From NCBI GenBank assembly GCA_022885665.1, contig JAGQDJ010000014.1:62001-126000 (forward strand): a stretch of DNA of 64,000 bases. The letters are read 5' to 3'. This document shows positions 60,192 to 64,000 of this stretch, piece by piece; positions within the stretch are counted from its first letter, which is position 1; each line of letters starts with the position of its first letter. Under the pieces are notes generated by a model. The model was given only the letters and a program-made list of their open reading frames with translations, did not search any database and was not told the origin of the DNA. This stretch comes from Triops longicaudatus (Eukaryota; Arthropoda; Branchiopoda; Notostraca; Triopsidae). A program made the translations under genes and the position numbers.

Positions 60192-61963
60192 CTAAAAATT
60201 CCACAAACATAAAGGTTTAGCACTTTTGTGCTTTTTAAACAAAATAAAAGTTAAAAGAATTACCCCGCGCCGGGAAAGGTTGGGAAATTCCGGGTTTCGT
60301 CGTAAAACAAAAGCGTATTGCGCCGGATCGGGCCACGCCATTTGTACATGTAAAGGACAATCATCCGGATGTAATTTGCGTTCATAACTCGAGGTTTTGC
60401 AAACCTGCAACCCCAACGTTCAATTAATTTTCATTGTGAGTTTCCTCATTCCTGCTTGTTAACGTTACCTCATAGAGAGAAAAGCGTTCCACTCGCTCTT
60501 TGCTGGAATTGCAGTTGAGGAGCAACGTTATTAAGTTGTCTACATTGGTCCGCTCCGAAATGAGCAAGCTTTTGTACTGGGACTAAAGAGGAAAATGAGG
60601 TTTAATGGTATGCACCACAATTTTCGCTTATCAGAACTTACTGCAGACATGAGAACGCTATCGTACACTCTGACTAGACCGCCTCGTCTCATCTGCAGGC
60701 AAAACCTGTGGTGAAAATAATGAGAAAAAGTTCGTTAGTCTTCTACGAGAAGCTTAAATAAGGAGACAGCTTTTGCTTGTCAAATAGCTTACCTAGAGCT
60801 GCCGCGGGGGTGGCAGGATTGAAGTTCGGCTGGCCTGGATTCGTCGTCAAGTACGATTAAAGTCCGGACTGGTACTCCTGTTGAAGCGAAAAGAAAAGAA
60901 TTGTTTTAATTAAACAGCTCGCAATCGGAGGCAAGCGCTTTCTTCAACTTTCTCTCGTACACTCTCAGTTTGTAAATATAGTTCGATTAAAGATAGCTGA
61001 AGGGATTTGTAATCACACCCAGTACCAAGTAAACTTTCTGACTGTGTTTAAAAATACATTTATCTTTCAATTTGTCAGTCACAAAAGAATGTAGACAGTA
61101 ATTGCCTAGGTGCTATTTTGCCCCACACAACGTTTAATTTGCTCACAAAACAAGCACAAGCAAACACCAAGAAAGGTTCTGGCAAAGAATGCGAAGCCGT
61201 AGAGGCCTAATAAGCGTGGGGCAATGACCATTCATTATTTATGGCAAGACTTCTACCGAAACTCGATTTTTCTCGCTACTTGTTAATGCCAATTTTCTCA
61301 CGTCCACGTCCCAGGTACAGTATATTGGGCTTTTTGAGCTATTAATGTTTTCGGATTTTGTTGCCATCGGCAAAAGACTACAAAAAGACTAACTTCAGGT
61401 AACTGGTTCCGCACGGCTTGCGTTGTTTGTCTTCGTTAATTGCGAACGAGTAGTTAAGTACGAAAAATAAATGAGAATTTGCCTAAATTGAGCTTGGTAG
61501 CAAAATTGAAAGAAAAAAATCGTAAGCCCTGAGTTAACAGACGTTACTGCCAGACAAAATGTCATGGCTTGGCCTGATCGAATTTAACTCGATTTTGAAG
61601 TACGGGTGCAAATAATTTTTTATTCTTTCTTGTTTGAAAAGCAGAAAACAATAGTAGTGAGACTTGGACGTTTTACGATTAATTAGCATCTCAAACTAGA
61701 GAAATCTATCTATATTCAGACTAAAGAATTGTTACGAAAAGTACAAATTACTTAATAAGTAGATAAGAAGAATAAGTAGTTTTACCTGTTTTGCGCACCC
61801 CCACTTCCATGGTGAGGTAAAAGAGCTTGGGATCCCGGTGCTTCATTTTGGCTTTATTAAGCAACATGAGAATGAGTTCCTTGCAAGTGGTTTGGTGAGA
61901 AATGCTCAAGGTCTTGTATTCGATATCCGGTCGCAAGCAGCGGGCAAAAACTTTGAGCATTGT
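60060..61963 (-). CDS. Tandem Ras-association (RA) domain protein, Rau-like (spliced)
   Basis: Six - strand exons (61963-61786, 60877-60793, 60705-60642, 60582-60469, 60404-60264, 60191-60060) join in matching phases to at least 236 residues from the ATG at 61960. Residues 1 to about 90 (MLKVFARCLRPDIEYKTLSI, DPKLFYLTMEV) and about 93-185 (GGLVRVYDSVLMSASQYKSL, ERFSLYEV, ERKLHPDDCPLHVQMAW, AFVLRRNPEF) are two ubiquitin-fold RA domains that would bind Ras/Rap-type GTPases. A Ser-rich tail ends YHDYENYFYI. The last three residues fit a class II PDZ ligand (hydrophobic-x-hydrophobic). Fly Rau, a positive regulator of receptor tyrosine kinase signalling, is remembered as having two RA domains and a PDZ-binding C-terminus; other RA-tandem proteins such as afadin are alternatives. 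An acceptor-like TTTTTGTAG lies just before the ATG, so upstream exons are possible. Confidence 0.8.
60264..60404 (-). CDS. RA protein exon e: end of second RA domain
   Basis: Encodes 47 residues, VCKTSSYERKLHPDDCPLHV, QMAWPDPAQYAFVLRRNPEF, PNLSRRG. Acceptor GGGGTTGCAG, donor GGG|GTAATT, phase 0. Confidence 0.82.
60469..60582 (-). CDS. RA protein exon d
   Basis: Encodes 38 residues, SQYKSLLISERTNVDNLITL to ERFSLYE. Acceptor TCCTCTTTAG, donor GAG|GTAACG, phase 0 at both ends. The intron before it is only 59 bp. Confidence 0.8.
60642..60705 (-). CDS. RA protein exon c: start of second RA domain
   Basis: Encodes RFCLQMRRGGLVRVYDSVLM then SA; acceptor TTCACCACAG, donor GCA|GTAAGT. Confidence 0.8.
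60793..60877 (-). CDS. RA protein exon b
   Basis: Encodes GVPVRTLIVLDDESRPAELQ then SCHPRGSS; acceptor TTCAACAG, donor CTAG|GTAAGC. It finishes RA domain 1 and links it to domain 2. Confidence 0.8.
61786..61963 (-). CDS. RA protein exon a: first RA domain
   Basis: Encodes MLKVFARCLRPDIEYKTLSI through GVRKT. It starts after GTAG at the 5' side; the ATG is codon 2 of the exon (ACA ATG). The donor ACAG|GTAAAA is phase 1. Confidence 0.8.
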
Positions 61964-64000
61964 CTACAAAAATACACAATAATATAACATTATTCTCCCG
62001 AACGCAAGTGAAGCATTGCCACAGGAAGTCAACTTTGACTGATTGCGCTCAATTGTCAGAAAAGCCTTATTATCTGAAAACATCAACAAAACTCCTTTTT
62101 CACACATTGGAAACGGACTTCCCCTTCACCGGAAACGTAACGCAGTGATGCTTGACCGAATCCTCATTTGCATTCCTTATGCATTCGTATACGCTGCATC
62201 AAAAATAACTTTTAAAAACAGAATCTCCAGCCTTCTTGCTTTAAAGCCCGCTTTCCATCCACTGTAATCTCTCTGATTATAATTGCTAGGATCTCTTTCT
62301 CTCCCTCTCCAGGACAAAAAGCGAGCAAAGTAACCACATTCGACACACTCGGCTCGATTTCGCTTCATTAATTGCGTGTCAGACAAGCTACACGTGAAGC
62401 ATACGATACGATCCCCTACAACAAAAGAACCCCCTTGTTCTATCAAGAAGACATTATTGCAGCTCATAACAACCCTGGGTGGCCCGTCTCCTCCGGAGGG
62501 TCCAACGTTAACAACCTCTCCACATTTACCCAACTCGTACTTAACTATGATTTTTATGACCATCTTCGTGTGCCTTCCAGCCCTTACAACTTCTTTTCAT
62601 TACCTACCAATGTGAGAATCAACTAGCAGAGCACCCAAAAAACACCATCGGTGAGATTCGATATGCAAAATGCAAATGAGCCCAGTCTCACGAGATCACA
62701 AACGACCATGAGACAGCCTTGCCCTAGTCCTTCTGTTTTAACCTTTTTCTCCTCAGGAATCTTGTGCATTACAGTACGTCGAACCATAACAAAAACGCTA
62801 CCACAGCGACCTGTTTGGCATGAGTAAAACTTTAAAAAGCCAAGGGTTACGCCCCTGCCTGCCTTTTTATAAAACCACAAGAATGTCGCGGTCGCCAAGG
62901 TCAGCAACAATGGAAAATTTGGCCAGCAACAGCGAATCCGCAAAAAACTAGCGCCGGTCATTAAACCTGTAATAATGAAATTTGCCGCGTGACGGTCTCG
63001 CAAATTTTCTAAAGTTTTTTGTCCAGATGAGCTTCAACTGTCCAGTCAGAGCTTGGCGTAATCACGCATTCCACCTCCCAAGATCCGCGGCGCCGAGTAG
63101 AAACGAAAAAAGTCAATGCCAGACTTCCGCTTTTACCACCGAAAGGCATTAGAAAGCAGATTTTTGGGGCTTACAATCAAAATACGGTTGGTGACTGGGG
63201 AGCATATTACGGGAAGAATGCATTCTGGGAGACTCTCGCAGGGGCATTGTTGCGGGGAAAATCGGGAGCTGTTGATTAGGGAGCTCTTACAAGAAATTTT
63301 TGCCTATTCATGCAAAGAAGCTAACGTTTTGCACTCTCAAAGCGTTTTTCGGGCTTTTAGATGATGTATAGCAACACAATGACGCACATAAAATAGGCCA
63401 AAATCCTCTTTTTTCACTTCCCGACACAGCATTGTATTCAAGTTTTCCCATAAAAGTCTCCTGTGTGAACATTTTGTCACCCCGCAACGTTTTTGTCGCG
63501 GCCAAAGGCAAAAAGAAGGCTATAATTCTCCGACTTTACCCAAATTTGCTGCGTTCTGTTGAATGGGCGAACTAAGTAAGCTAAGTGAGCTAGTCTTAAG
63601 GACATAAGTGAAGGGAAACAACAGTAAGCCATGTGTGAAACGTTCCAAAATTTCCTAATGTCCACCTGTCGTTTTTTCCCGTTCTCGCGCCTTTCGCTGA
63701 TGCTTTCCTCCGGAAATCCGGGCTTGGAAACATTATTTGGGGCTTACAAAGACGTTCCAGATGACAGATCCGGTCCTCGGATCTAGTAACGTAGGGATGT
63801 AACCATATTGGAATAGTTGTCCTACCGTTGTAACGGGGTTAGGTAAGATGCATTTGCCGGGCACAATTATTTCCAATTCCTTACGTTGGGGAAGTTTGAC
63901 AAATAAGCATGAATAGATGCTTAAATTCGATTACAATTGTAAGGAGATATGTTAGGTGATCGAGTAGTCAAGGGAAGGATTCTCCCAGGATGGAAAAGAA
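61964..64000. other. Region upstream of the RA gene
   Basis: No exon recognised. Frames such as 62177-62563 (-) show two CxxC pairs but otherwise no family resemblance, and long frames overlap on both strands. The 5' exons or promoter of the RA gene may lie here or beyond the window. Confidence 0.5.

Noticed and set aside
62177..62563. 128-codon frame (-) with two CxxC pairs, possible upstream exon of the RA gene
   Set aside because: The cysteine spacing matches no zinc-binding family I know, the other strand is also open, and no donor joins it convincingly to the exon at 61963.

Overview
The window is eukaryotic and most likely from an arthropod. It has spliced genes with GT-AG introns, one intron of about 44 kb, AT-rich non-coding DNA, hAT-type miniature transposons, homopolymer runs and one assembly gap (44496-44722). 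The arthropod reading rests on how the predicted calcium-channel beta protein compares with remembered insect sequences, and on a tandem Ras-association protein resembling fly Rau. No database search was possible.

Layout. 1-7481: upstream DNA with no supported gene, but a dense cluster of potential G-quadruplexes at about 3.0-4.4 kb and a possible extra first exon at 6680-6832. 7482-57789 (+): one large gene for the cytoplasmic beta subunit of a voltage-gated calcium channel (CACNB / Ca-beta). Two N-terminal exons lie at 7.5 and 9.9 kb. The constant core (SH3, HOOK, guanylate-kinase-like domain, charged tail) is packed into seven exons at 54.0-57.8 kb. All exons join in consistent phases and give a 687-residue protein.

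The long intron before the core contains further candidate N-terminal exons, each ending at a phase-0 donor that would splice directly onto the core. The exon at 23332-23397 can start a short N-terminus resembling an N-myristoylation signal. The exon at 41973-43973 encodes about 667 Ser/Thr-rich residues and would give a giant isoform of about 1267 residues. Together they suggest a locus with several alternative N-termini, as in vertebrate CACNB genes but with different solutions. This is the most interesting content of the window. The rest of the intron holds two related hAT MITEs in opposite orientation, another MITE, a GATC-dense inverted-repeat cluster and simple repeats.

60060-61963 (-): a convergent, spliced gene with two tandem Ras-association domains and a hydrophobic C-terminus that fits a class II PDZ ligand. 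It ends tail-to-tail with the calcium-channel gene about 2.3 kb away. 61964-64000 may hold its 5' part, but no exon was recognised there.

Both proteins are membrane-proximal signalling components (channel trafficking and gating; Ras/Rap signalling). Nothing in the sequence shows that they work together.
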